DNA of 64,000 nucleotides from Cyprinodon diabolis (taxonomy: Eukaryota; Chordata; Actinopteri; Cyprinodontiformes; Cyprinodontidae), in NCBI GenBank assembly GCA_030533445.1, contig CM060070.1, positions 21,828,001 through 21,892,000 of the forward strand, given 5' to 3'. Below, piece after piece: positions 9,276 to 18,781 of the stretch. Numbering within the stretch: position 1 is the stretch's first letter; each line of letters starts with the position of its first letter. Under the pieces are notes generated by a model that worked only from the letters and a program-made list of their open reading frames with translations, ran no database searches and was not told the DNA's origin. Position numbers and translations under genes: made by a program.

Positions 9276-10575
9276 ATGTGACGTGGACCTGCAAATAGTA
9301 AAAAGCGGCCCTGGCCCAATGCTGACCAGGTACCAAGCACGGCAGCAGAAGACAGAACAAGGTCAAGATGGGGCCTATATGGCTCCCTTGCTGTCTAAAG
9401 GACCTTATGAAGACAGATATGTGCCATGGTCATTTATGGACATGATCACACTGGCTGGAAGACTGACCCCGTTGGCAGATGGTGCAGACAGGTGGATAGA
9501 AAAGCTGGAAGAAATCACTGGAGGTATCAATCTGGTGGCTGGAGACATCAAGGCACTGCTAATCAAAACAGCAGGACACTCAGCAGCCAGAGAGGTGTTC
9601 GACGAAGCCCAGCTTCCAAGGGTCATGACCTCACACCAGTGTGACAAGATACCATTCAACCACATAAGACCTAAGGTGTGGGCACCCTTGAGGAACAAAT
9701 ACCCCACCTGCAGTGATCCAACTAAGCTGAGACAAGAATGCCTAAAGGATGATGAAAGCCCAGCCCAGTTTCTGCACAGGTTTCAACAGAAATGGAAAAC
9801 AGAGACTGGAAGTGATGGGAAGGAACTGAAGACATCTGGCCCCCTGTTCAGAACCTACATCAGAGAGGCCATGCCCAAAGAAGTACAAGCCAAACTGGAT
9901 GGAGTTGTGGGGCTCATGAAGATGGACTGGTCGCTGTTCTCTGAGCATGTCATACACTATGTAAACATGCATCGGGCCGAACAACGGGCCTTTGAGGACC
10001 AAAGCAAGATGCTGGCCACCAAGTTAACCCAGCTGCAGATTGGGGAATTGTCCAAAGCAAAGAAAGAAAAAGAAAAGCCCAAACATCAAGCAGCACTGAC
10101 TGCGGCAGCCACACCCCCAACTGAGGGTGCACCAACAGGGGAGGCAGTTGTACAAGCACCAGTAGTGTCTCCTGTCATCCATCCGCCCACACAGCAGATG
10201 CAATATCCAGCAGCACCACCTGTGGGAGGAGCCCTACCACAGCAGACCCAACCTCAACCAGTCCCTCCTATTCATGTGCATCTAAACCAAGGAGGAGGCC
10301 AAGCAGGGTTTGGAAGGGGACGAGGGGGGCCACCCATGCGGGGAAGATGGAGGGGACCACAAGGAGCCCCAAGAAGGCCCCCTCAAGGCCAATACCAGCA
10401 GATGCCCCAGGCAGGTCCAGACATGGGACAACAGCGAGGGAGACTGCAATGCTGGGGATGCGGACAAGTTGGACACATGCAAAGAGACTGCCCCACTAAC
10501 CCATGGATGGGACCTCAGCCCCCTGCTGCTGGACCAGCCACCTATGGAGCAGGACAAGAGACGTACTGGCAATAG
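9214..10575 (+). pseudogene. gag: gag, capsid and nucleocapsid
   Basis: The ORF holds a capsid with a major-homology-like stretch (DESPAQFLHRFQQKW near 9748-9792), a proline/glutamine-rich linker, an RG-rich basic segment (GRGRGG, RGRWRG), and one zinc knuckle CX2CX4HX4C (10450-10491) that would bind genomic RNA. One knuckle and this homology region fit gamma/epsilon-like Gag. It ends with a single amber codon at 10573-10575, and the same frame continues into protease. This part is intact; the upstream breaks make the whole gag defective. Confidence 0.9.
10573..10575 (+). promoter_or_regulatory. Amber codon between gag and pro-pol, probable readthrough site
   Basis: The frame reads CAA-TAG-GGG-TGC. 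Downstream, 35 sense codons without a stop lead straight into the protease ORF in the same frame. Gammaretroviruses and epsilonretroviruses make Gag-Pol by readthrough of a UAG followed by a purine, so this arrangement is expected. A downstream pseudoknot was not established. Confidence 0.8.
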
Positions 10576-13041
10576 GGGTGCCCAGAGAAACCTGATGGAG
10601 AGGCCATTCTACCTGTATTAACCCAACGACCACAAACAGAACCCACCGTTGATGTCACTATATATGACAGCCATCATTGCTTCATGACTGATACAGGAGC
10701 GGCATACTCCTGCATAGGGAAAAGTGGAATTGGCCTGCCTCTCTTAGCATCAAAGATTCGAACAGTAGGTTTCTCTGGGAAGACTCAAATAATACCCATG
10801 ACTGAGCCAGTTCCCATGATCATAGGTGAAAAGACTGTGTATGCACCACTGCTTTACTCAGAAGACACACCAATCAATCTACTGGGTAGAGATGTGCTAT
10901 GCCAGCTCAATGCAGAAATTAAATGTACCCCTAATGGAATTTCCTTTGAAGCAACAGACAAGAATGAAGCCTACATGATGCCACTAGGCCTACAAATGAC
11001 CCCCCAGACAACCAGTCATGAGCTAGAAGATCAAGTATTTTGGCTGAAACTCACATCACCAACTTCCTTCCTCCAACTAGAGTGGGAAACATGGAGACCC
11101 CTGATAATGAATCACTACGACAAATCTAGAGAACCTTTTCTCCCTCTCCATTGTACCATGTTTTATGACAAAGGAAAGACACACGAAGACTACGAGAAAA
11201 GTTGGGATGAAGAAATTAACAACAAACAACTGTCATCCAAATACGCGGACATAGTGGTTGGACCACAAGGAGCTGCAGCTGTTGTCACATTTCCTGATGA
11301 AGATGTAGCAGAATGGCTCCAGGTCACCAACTCAGCACCACATGTCACATTACTGATTGCAGACAGATATGAGTCGCATGATCTGGGACCCATGGTTCAA
11401 AAAGCCAAGCAAGTCACCAAATGGATTGACACAGCCTGGGACTGCATTAGCATGTCAAAAGATGGACTGTTCTTCAAAATCTCATTTAGACAAGCTGATG
11501 AAGTAATAGCAGAACACATTAAAGTTCCTGGGAAAAGACAAATGGCAGTGGCTGAAGAACATGAATCATTATTAGAACAAGTCCCAGAGCAGGTATGGTC
11601 TAAAAGTAAAACAGATGTAGGGTTAGTAAAATCAGCAGACCCCATCAAATTCACCATCAAACCAAATGCTAAATTACCCTTTCAAAGACAATACCCACTT
11701 AAACGAGAAGCGGTAGAAGGAATACAGCCTATTATTACCGGATTAGAAACAGCAGGAGTTCTCAAACCAACAGCAAGTCCCTGTAACACACCAATTTTTC
11801 CCATCAGAAAACCCAACAGTAATGACTACAGATTAGTCCATGATTTAAGATTAATTAATGCTATTGTAGCAGAAGAGATACCAGTAGTACCAGACCCCCA
11901 CACACTACTGAGTAATATACCCCCAGGCACAAAATGGTTTACTGTGATAGATCTGTGTTCAGCATTTTTCAGAGTACCGGTCCATCCAGATTCCCAGTAT
12001 TTGTTTGCATTTACGTACAAAGGCCAACAATATACATATTCGCGACTGCCACAGGGTTTTGTACACTCGCCATCAATTTTCAATCGTGTACTGGCAAATG
12101 ATTTAAATCACCTTGACATACCATCTACAATGTTGATGTATGTTGATGACATTTTGATTTGTTCTGCGTCTAAAGAGCAGTGTGAGAGAGACTCCATTAC
12201 AGTGTTGACTGCATTGGCAGAAGGAGGACACAAAGCTAGTAAACAAAAATTGCAATTCTGCCAGCAAACAGTGGAGTATCTCGGCAGGCAACTCAGTGGG
12301 GACAAGAGGTGTATTGCACCGTCCCAACTAGAAGCCATAACTCAAATGCCCAAACCTCGGACTGTTGGTCACATGTTGTCTTTCCTTGGCATGGCAGGAT
12401 ACAGCAGACCGTGGGTGTGTGATTATGCCATCAAAACGGCTCCGCTGAGAGCACTGATTAAAGCCGCAGGTCAAGGACACCAGTCGGCTCAATTGCAATG
12501 GACAGATGAGGCAGAGGTTGCGTTCCAGCTGCTGAAACAAGATCTCCAAACTGCTCCTGCTCTGGCCAATCCAGATTATGGCAAACCATTCCATCTCTAT
12601 GTGGCTGAGCGACAAGGGTATGCATGTGCAGTATTGATGCAAGACACCCCCACAGGTAAACAGCCAATTTCTTATTACAGCATAAAATTAGATGGTGTCG
12701 AAGAAGGTCTGCCTCCCTGCTACCAGGGTTTGGCAGCAGCGGCCTTCGCATATAAAAAGGCCTCAGTTATTACTATGGGCCACCCTGTAATTTTGTATAC
12801 ATCACATCAATTACATGCACTGCTCACCAGCCCACGCTTTGTAATAACCCAAGCTCGTCGAACAGGTTATGAAGTTCTGCTTTCAGGACCCGACTTGACT
12901 ATACAACGCTGTACCACAATTAACCCAGCCACGAGAATGGTATTGCCTACAGAAGGTGAGCCCCATGATTGTCTCCAGGAGACGGACACCTTCATGAAGG
13001 TAAGGGAGGACTTATACATCATCCAATCCCATCTGATCTGA
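10576..13041 (+). CDS. pol: pro-pol: protease, 2H-like domain and reverse transcriptase
   Basis: The frame opens right after the gag amber codon; the first ATG is at 10684. Protease: DTGA catalytic motif at 10690 and the C-terminal LLGRD. An additional domain then follows (see separate entry). RT runs from about 11560: an FPIRKPN..YRLVHDLR fingers motif, motif A V-IDLCSAFF near 11944, LPQGFVHSP motif B near 12050, and the catalytic YVDD at 12139-12150. A thumb/connection region like that of gamma/epsilon retroviruses follows (SFLGMAGY, then YTSHQLHALL). The frame ends TGA at 13039, just before RNase H, which is in another frame. A one-base loss near 13005-13020 would explain this. Protease and RT themselves are unbroken. 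Confidence 0.92.
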   Translation, partial: GCPEKPDGEAILPVLTQRPQTEPTVDVTIYDSHHCFMTDTGAAYSCIGKSGIGLPLLASKIRTVGFSGKTQIIPMTEPVPMIIGEKTVYAPLLYSEDTPINLLGRDVLCQLNAEIKCTPNGISFEATDKNEAYMMPLGLQMTPQTTSHELEDQVFWLKLTSPTSFLQLEWETWRPLIMNHYDKSREPFLPLHCTMFYDKGKTHEDYEKSWDEEINNKQLSSKYADIVVGPQGAAAVVTFPDEDVAEWLQVTNSAPHVTLLIADRYESHDLGPMVQKAKQVTKWIDTAWDCISMSKDGLFFKISFRQADEVIAEHIKVPGKRQMAVAEEHESLLEQVPEQVWSKSKTDVGLVKSADPIKFTIKPNAKLPFQRQYPLKREAVEGIQPIITGLETAGVLKPTASPCNTPIFPIRKPNSNDYRLVHDLRLINAIVAEEIPVVPDPHTLLSNIPPGTKWFTVIDLCSAFFRVPVHPDSQYLFAFTYKGQQYTYSRLPQGFVHSPSIFNRVLANDLNHLDIPSTMLMYVDDILICSASKEQCERDSITVLTALAEGGHKASKQKLQFCQQTVEYLGRQLSGDKRCIAPSQLEAITQMPKPRTVGHMLSFLGMAGYSRPWVCDYAIKTAPLRALIKAAGQGHQSAQLQWTDEAEVAFQLLKQDLQTAPALANPDYGKPFHLYVAERQGYACAVLMQDTPTGKQPISYYSIKLDGVEEGLPPCYQGLAAAAFAYKKASVITMGHPVILYTSHQLHALLTSPRFVITQARRTGYEVLLSGPDLTIQRCTTINPATRMVLPTEGEPHDCLQETDTFMKVREDLYIIQSHLI
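11035..11550 (+). other. 2H phosphoesterase-like domain inside Pol
   Basis: Between protease and RT lies an extra stretch of roughly 170 residues. It contains PLHCTMFYD (H codon 11149-11151) and APHVTLLIAD (H codon 11341-11343), i.e. two H-x-T motifs each flanked by hydrophobic residues, 64 residues apart. In between is a strand-like segment (VVGPQGAAAVVTFPDE). Two Hx[T/S] motifs with this spacing define the 2H phosphoesterases (LigT, AKAP7, and the coronavirus/rotavirus 2-5A phosphodiesterases). Motifs of dUTPase, the other enzyme found near this place in some retroviruses, are absent. The assignment is by motif only; activity is unknown. Confidence 0.6.
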
Positions 13042-13700
13042 CGCTATTCGTAGACGGATCTTGCGCCAGAGGTGAGACAGGGAATAGAGCTGGATATGGA
13101 ATAGTCCAACTTAACCCCGATGGGACCTTTACCAAGCTACAAACAATGAGCCTAGATCAACCTTGCTCTGCCCAGTTGGCAGAGATAAAAGCATTAACAG
13201 CAGCATGTAAATTGGATACTGGTAAAAAAGTGACAATCTATACTGACAGTGCATATGGGTATGGGGTATGCCATGTAAACGCAAGCATCTGGAAACAACG
13301 AGGGTTCGTTAAAACAGATGGTACCCCAGTAACAAATGGGCAAGCTGTTGTGGAATTAATAAAAGCTATGCAACTTCCATCTGCGTTAGCTATTGTGAAA
13401 TGTGCGGCTCATCAGACAGCAAAAACACCCATTGCCATAGGGAACAACTTGGCAGATGCAGCAGCCAAAGAAGCTACAGGACCTGCAGTGCAGGGACCAA
13501 TGGTTCACATAGCTGAATGTGAACCTATTGCTAAACTAGCCTCATTAATAAAACCCAGAATAAAGTATCTGAAGTGGAAAAACGTCTGTGGGTGCAAAGG
13601 GGGGCGACACGTCTATCACGCCCCCATGATGGGTTGTGGCGTAGTTGTCGAGGGCATTTTGTACTACCTTTGTCTTTGTTACCAACCGCGATTAAAATAA
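12969..13700 (+). pseudogene. pol: pol, RNase H part in a shifted frame
   Basis: The RNase H core has FVDGS (first Asp), AEIKAL (Glu), YTDSAYG (second Asp), the HQT segment and NNLADAAAKE (last Asp), so the four acidic residues are present. It would degrade the RNA strand during reverse transcription. The frame differs by -1 from the upstream RT frame and overlaps it by about 70 nt. At its 3' end it loses homology between about 13574 and 13690, where the integrase frame takes over. I read both junctions as single-base losses, not as programmed shifts. Confidence 0.88.
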
Positions 13701-15022
13701 TGCATGGACCTGATCATTGTTCACGAGCCCAAATTATTCAAAAGTTACAGGCAGTCTGGTGGTCACCTTACATGACATCTATGGTAGACAGAGAACTGGC
13801 CTTATGCCCACATTGTCCTAAGTATAATGTGCGTAAAATGTTCACACAACCCTTAGCACATATCCCCATGCCAGACGGTCCATTCTGCCATCTGATTATG
13901 GATTACATTGACATGATAACTCGGGTTCAGGGAAAGAGGTATATGTTGGTGGTTGTTTGTAGGTTTAGCAGATGGATAGAAGCATGCCCCACTGCTAAGA
14001 ACGACCACAAAGCAGCAGCAAGGTTTTTGTGCAAAGAAGTTTTTCCCAGATTTGGCATGCCTGACACAATATCATCTGATAATGGACCTCATTTTGTTTC
14101 ACAGGTGATCCAGCAAATGTTCAAACAGTTGTGCATAAAACAGAAATTTGGTTGTGTGTATCATCCCCAATCACAGGCATCGGTGGAAAGAGCTAACGGA
14201 GTGTTGAAATGTAAAATAGCGAAGATCATAGCTGACAGCGACAACCGTTTGACATGGGTTGATGCCTTGCCAGTTGCACTGATGGCAATGCATTCTCAGA
14301 CTAACCGAATAACCCATCTTACTCCTCATAAAATGCTTACAGGTCGACCAATGCCTCTCCCACAGGTTCGAGGACCCCAGCAGGAGGAGGTTTCCCTGGC
14401 ACAGCTCAAGCGTGAACTGGGGGATTACCTCAGATCCTTAACCCGCATTCACAGACTTTTATTTCAACAGGTGAAAGCAGCTCACAGCCGAGACGAGACA
14501 CACATTCCAGTGGACCTCAGGGACGTTCAAGTTGGTGACAGTGTGTTCATACGAGTCTTTAGACGTCAGTGGAACGAGCCTCGTAGGGAAGGCCCCTTTA
14601 TAGTTGTACTTACCACTCCCACTGCCCTGAAAGTCGAAGGTAAGCCCTTCTGGTTCCACAAGAACCACTGCACCCGGCATCGGCCTCCAGACCCACCTGG
14701 ACTCGATCCAGGACCGACGGGCTCTGCGCATGCTGACAGGGTAGCAACAAGTCTCCCTCCGCAGCACCCCACCACTAGCTCGCAAACCTTGGGATCAGAC
14801 ACTGATGTACTCTCACCGCCATCCACATCAGCCGGCCAAAGGCGTTCTGAATGCCTGGCGGCCCGGCGGTCTCCAATGTCCAGGGACTCTGAGGATGACA
14901 GTGTTCATTCTTATGCTCCCGCTTCGCCTTCTGACTCTGGTGGCAATGATGATGATCCTTCTGCCGCTAAGAGCTCTGATGGGTCTGACCCAGATCCATC
15001 CGTCGTTCAGGCATTGGAATAA
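13574..15022 (+). pseudogene. pol: pol, integrase part in a third frame
   Basis: Zinc-binding HHCC: HGPDH near 13703 and CPHC near 13807. The catalytic core has D (MDYID, 13897 region), D (SSDNGPHF, 14070 region) and E (VERANG, 14185 region). The C-terminal GPY/F-type domain shows REGPF..VLTTPTALKVEG followed by HKNHC, typical of gamma/epsilon-type integrases. After about residue 375 comes a 100-residue Ser/Asp/Pro-rich acidic tail that ends at TAA 15020. The open frame starts upstream of any ATG (it begins with GTG), as expected for a piece of a polyprotein. Confidence 0.9.
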
Positions 15023-15084
15023 CTTCTTTCTTCTGACCCATCAGATGCTGGTGGAGTCCTGTCCCCTGCATATCCCTCACGTGC

Positions 15085-15132
15085 ACCTTCCCCTTTCTTC
15101 CCCTCCCTTTCCCCTTCCTCCTCCGCGACAAG
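15085..15132 (+). promoter_or_regulatory. Candidate env splice acceptor
   Basis: A nearly pure C/T tract (about 15085-15124) is followed by the first AG at 15131-15132, 56 nt before the env ATG. Joined to the leader donor at 6906 it would give an env mRNA. Confidence 0.5.
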
Positions 15133-15188
15133 TGGGCCGTCGATCGACTCGGTCCCGCCCACTCCATCGCCGTCTGGGCATTTCTCGC

Positions 15189-15476
15189 ATGCGTCTTCTT
15201 CCGAGTCTGACTAATCTTCTTTTTTTGTTAACCCTTTGTGGGTTAACAAGGGGGGATCTTATTAAGATTACTAATAATGCACACACACATTTAATGCGTC
15301 AAACACAAACATGCGCCTTAGCAATGGTAACACTAGCTACTAACCAAAGGGTAATAAGTAATAATGATGGGGAGAATATATCACTAATGCATGTGCAAAT
15401 CAAAGGATATGATTATGTAATGTCTGAAGAAATTTTAGGGAAGTCAATGGGGAAACATTGGCTTGGAATTCCATGA
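15189..15476 (+). pseudogene. env: env, signal peptide and start of SU
   Basis: The ATG at 15189 starts MRLLPSLTNLLFLLTLCG, a typical signal peptide h-region, and a polar SU N-terminus with potential N-glycosylation follows. The open frame extends upstream to 14805, but that part overlaps the integrase tail and looks non-natural (long proline and leucine runs), so I prefer 15189. The frame is cut by an in-frame TGA at 15474-15476. The same frame continues after it, so this is a nonsense change. Confidence 0.75.
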
Positions 15477-15479
15477 AGC

Positions 15480-16313
15480 ATGGACTGCTGTGGGGATTGG
15501 ATGGGGATCTTTGAATTAAGATGCAAAACAAACATATGCCAAAACACATTAACAAAACAGGTAATGACAGTAGAAAGAGCGCATAGCGTGGTACAATTAG
15601 TAAACAGAAGACAGAAAAGAGATCTAGTTAAATTAAAGACGGCTCACTGGGAAACCAATATGTTCCAACAATGGATTCAGTACTCTGTCCAGACAATGTT
15701 CATAGCCAAAAAGCGCCCTAAAGATGATTGTATAGCTTGTTATAATGTTAAACAGTTACCAGCCCTTCGGATTCTACCAAGAAGTAAAATAGGTGACTGC
15801 GAAGTAGTTGGGGTAATGTGCTTTGCTCACTGTACCATGCATATGACGGCAGGAGGGAACGCATGGTCAACGAATTGGACATTATGCCCCAGAGCGCTGA
15901 ACTCCTCAATAAACGATGTAATGAGCACGTTCTCCCTCCCACCAGTAGTACAAAAACCAGCTGACCTGATTTTTCCATTTTGTATAGCTCGTGGGAAAGA
16001 ATTAGAAGCAGTAACCAATAGAGACACTAGCCAAATGCGGACAACAGATGGACTGGTGACATGTAGTAATAGAACATGGTACCCACCACTGTTCCCACCG
16101 ACAAAGAAGGGGAATTCCACCCAGCACGTTAAGTTTTGTAAAACTAGTCTTAATGTTATCTATCAGTTCCAGCTTCAAGTGTATCTCAATACCGAATACG
16201 GAGCCTGGCAAAGGGATCTGCCCCTTTGGGTGACATTTTTTGAATGTGTCACAATGAGACCCGGATGCTGGTCACACTTCCCGCTCAGTGGGAAGGGATC
16301 TGTGCACCCGTAA
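15480..16313 (+). pseudogene. env: env, surface subunit
   Basis: The frame is the same as that before the TGA at 15474. The SU part is cysteine-rich with several N-x-S/T sites (NSS, NRT, NST). It carries a CXXC motif, CIAC, at 15729-15740. CXXC in SU together with CX6CC in TM is the hallmark of covalently linked, gamma-type Env. The reading frame leaves the homologous track near 16244-16300, where TM continues in the -1 frame, pointing to a one-base loss. The role was receptor binding; this copy cannot make it. Confidence 0.82.
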
Positions 16314-17083
16314 TGCTGACAGGACAACTAAAGTTGATAGTAAATAACCCAATATGTATTAATGAAGCATCTGACAAAATAACCAATCGCGCTAAAAGAA
16401 GCACTCCCATTAAACATGAGTGGAAAACATCAGATGAGGTATATATTTCTTGGGATCAGATCCCCTATGGAGTACCTGAAGAACAGGTTGCCATAGGGAG
16501 CGATTGGATAGAAAGCGGAAGAGTTGCTGGTTCAATACCAATCTATGGATCAGTTGTTAATGCGCAGTATATAGCTCACAATAGTAGGTGGGTAAATCTC
16601 CTATGGTATAATCAACAAAGGTTTATAAATTTTACAATAAAGGGCATGGATCTGGTGAAGGAACAATTGCATGCTACTTCACTAATGGTTCTGCAAAACA
16701 GGTTCGTGCTAGAATCCCGTATGGCTGGGGACCAAGGACTATGTGATTATATAGGAGAAGATTGTTGTACGTTAATTCCTATGCATACAGCTGTTAACGG
16801 CAGCCTCACAGGAGTCCTACAGGAAATGAAACGCATGAGAGATGAGCATGTGCTGCAGTCTAATTGGAACACTCAGTTGAAGGGATTCTGGGATTGGTTT
16901 AATAAGCTTGGCTGGGGAAAACATCTTAAGGCAGCAGGGATGATTCTAGGAGCAATATTATTAATCATAGTGATAGTTATTTGTTGCGTCATACCCCTCG
17001 TTCGGGGACTGGTCTCAAAGCTTATTGTAAGTGTGACTGGACAGTTCCTCATTGTAGAAATACAATGGGACCAAGTTATATAA
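16244..17083 (+). pseudogene. env: env, SU end and transmembrane subunit
   Basis: Furin-type cleavage site RAKR at 16388-16399. Downstream come a heptad-repeat region, an immunosuppressive-domain-like LQNRFVLES stretch (about 16690), CX6CC at 16742-16768 and a second helix region. A membrane span of about 21 hydrophobic residues follows (16938-17000, ILGAILLIIVIVICC) and a tail of about 26 residues. All standard gamma-type TM landmarks are present and unbroken from the cleavage site to the stop at 17081. It would mediate membrane fusion; in this copy it is disconnected from SU by the frameshift. Confidence 0.88.
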
Positions 17084-17113
17084 AACATAACCATGATCTC
17101 CTCCCACCCCCAC

Positions 17114-17289
17114 CAGGTACGTGCACTTCTTGGCTAACAATATTGTGTATATGTATATTAATTTGCACAACAATGACTCATATACTTACTCACGTAGATG
17201 TAGTGATTTGCATGCTGACTTATCCGTAAGATTAAGAAAACAATGTGCCTCGTAATTATATATGAACATGCCACACTATGTCCCCACAG
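17114..17289 (+). promoter_or_regulatory. Candidate splice donor and acceptor after env
   Basis: Donor CAG|GTACGT (exon end 17116) and acceptor TGTCCCCACAG (AG at 17288-17289). The acceptor lies 15 nt before the ATG of the accessory ORF at 17305. It could be fed by the leader donor at 6906 or by the local donor, giving a 173-nt intron. Confidence 0.45.
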
Positions 17290-17304
17290 GTAGATTAATT
17301 GAAC

Positions 17305-17523
17305 ATGGCGAAGGCTTATGACGAATGTGACGAATACGAAAGTTATTATTTCCCAACCGACGAGGCATGCCTAGAGTATAACAATAGAAGAATACAAGCT
17401 ACACAGGTAGCTGCAGGCCCCAAATGTTCCCAACAGGCAGCCAGAAGATCCAGCAGGGGGACCATGCGTCGCACCTTCAGGTTGGAACAGACCCCCAATG
17501 ACACCCAGAAGGCAGCCGGATGA
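17305..17523 (+). CDS. Accessory ORF 1 after env, unknown function
   Basis: The ATG has a good context (A at -3, G at +4) and follows a plausible splice acceptor by 15 nt. The 72-residue protein has an acidic, tyrosine-rich start (DECDEYESYY) and a basic, Arg/Gln-rich second half. I do not recognise it. Its end overlaps the next ORF by 26 nt in the +1 frame. It may be its own product or the 5' part of one gene broken by an insertion. Position after env matches accessory or transactivator genes of complex retroviruses such as epsilon- and spumaretroviruses. Confidence 0.5.
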   Translation: MAKAYDECDEYESYYFPTDEACLEYNNRRIQATQVAAGPKCSQQAARRSSRGTMRRTFRLEQTPNDTQKAAG

Positions 17524-18004
17524 TCAACCGCCACCGCCTACCGGAAGGCCAATGTCCAACCCGCAATCACCTGGGGCCCTGCAGATTGACATCAGCCCAA
17601 GCAACAACCTCGCCAACCGGGTGGTGCATGAAGAACTCGTTGACCTGCCTCTGGAGATGCCAGGCACATCAGGCGTGCGGCTGAAGCCCAACGAGACTAG
17701 GCCTCCCCCTCCGTGCTCATGGCGAGACGAGATCTTTGCAGGCCTAGGTGTCAGCAAGGAGGAATATCAGCACCTCAAAGGGTTCTTTGCTCATCCAATG
17801 CATACCTATCGCTCCGTCAGCGATCTGGGCCCTGAGGTCACCTCTATGACCAAAGAGGTGTATTCAAAAATGATGAAGGGACTGAAGTATTACACCATAC
17901 GTCGTCCCATAGAAGCGGTTTGCCGCAGCATATACAAAACCAGGGAAAAAGGGAAGATGCTGCGTTTGACCCGAGAAAATCGGGAGCTGAGACATCAACT
18001 TTAG
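17498..18004 (+). CDS. Accessory ORF 2 after env, unknown function
   Basis: 168 codons from ATG 17498 to TAG. The N-terminal third is proline-rich and likely disordered (DDQPPPPTGRP). The middle has a compact, mixed-charge region starting CSWRDEIFAGLG. The end is strongly basic with a heptad-like tail (EKGKMLRLTRENRELRHQL). I see no cyclin box (ruling out the walleye epsilonretrovirus orfA type) and no zinc finger. Together with ORF 1 it could be one spliced or frameshift-broken protein. A nuclear or regulatory role is a guess based on its position and basic tail. Confidence 0.55.
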   Translation: MTPRRQPDDQPPPPTGRPMSNPQSPGALQIDISPSNNLANRVVHEELVDLPLEMPGTSGVRLKPNETRPPPPCSWRDEIFAGLGVSKEEYQHLKGFFAHPMHTYRSVSDLGPEVTSMTKEVYSKMMKGLKYYTIRRPIEAVCRSIYKTREKGKMLRLTRENRELRHQL

Positions 18005-18781
18005 GAGTCACGAGACACCATAATCAACCTGCAAGGGAAGTTGCTGTAGCTGAGCGATCATGGGCGTGTGGCTACTACTACTACTACATTGCTGCAGCTG
18101 CCGGGGCCACGTTATCAGTAAACTCAACCCCATCACCACACTGACTATAAAAAAAGGACAATAATGATTATTGATGATTATCAATACCTATGTTAAAGAT
18201 AACTGACAAAATAATTGTGTATAACATATGTGACAGTACAAGTACTGTGCAGGCGAGTGCCACATGGTTACTCTTATGTTGGTTGTAATGACGGTCCATT
18301 GACCAGTGGATGATGTGTTTGCCTGGCATAGTCCAGGCATGATGGTGCTGCTCTTGGTTTATTTATGGTGTGTATGGACACCATGTGGAGGGGAATGCAG
18401 TGAACTAGTAGGAGGCAAACCTGCTTAGGGCATTTGGATTCCCCCCTGCTGAGAAAACAGAACCTGAAAATCCTCCTACAAAAAAAGTAAGCAACGAGGA
18501 CAGATCCTCATAAGTGAGCCAAGAGGGGATCCCTCTTTGTTTGAAGATATTCTTCATTTTTTACGCTTTACTTTTTACATTTTATTCTTACATTTTACTT
18601 TTACGTTTTTTTTACATTTTATTATGAAATCACAACATCTTATATATGGTATGTTGTAGTCTCACTTTTAGTTTGGAAGGCACAATATATAAACATCAGT
18701 TACTTTTGAAACCTCACACTTATGGCATTTAACGTTAAAGGGCACCTGTAGATTCACTTAGTTTTGATCCTTTTCAGGATC
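18005..18781 (+). other. ERV 3' noncoding region
   Basis: About 780 nt between the accessory ORF and the polypurine tract. It has no convincing ORF and includes a T-rich stretch (18548-18625) with repeated TTTTACATTTTA-like words. Confidence 0.6.

Noticed and set aside
11035..11550. dUTPase as the identity of the extra Pol domain
   Set aside because: None of the five dUTPase motifs is visible; the paired H-x-T motifs fit 2H enzymes better.
12458..12751. Minus-strand frames opposite pol
   Set aside because: They are shadows of the coding strand; antisense retroviral genes are known (HTLV HBZ), but nothing here supports one.
14805..15188. Upstream extension of the env frame to ATG 14805
   Set aside because: It overlaps the integrase tail in another frame, has low-complexity proline/leucine content, and the signal peptide starts at 15189.
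16981..17229. 82-codon frame over the env 3' end with a hydrophobic stretch
   Set aside because: It overlaps the TM tail and has no start context or splice signal of its own; its hydrophobic part may be chance.
17305..18004. Viral cyclin (walleye epsilonretrovirus orfA type)
   Set aside because: No cyclin-box-like helices or motifs seen; the protein is proline-rich and then basic.
17920..18144. 74-codon frame after accessory ORF 2
   Set aside because: It overlaps ORF 2 in another frame with low-complexity content (YYYYIAAAAGA).
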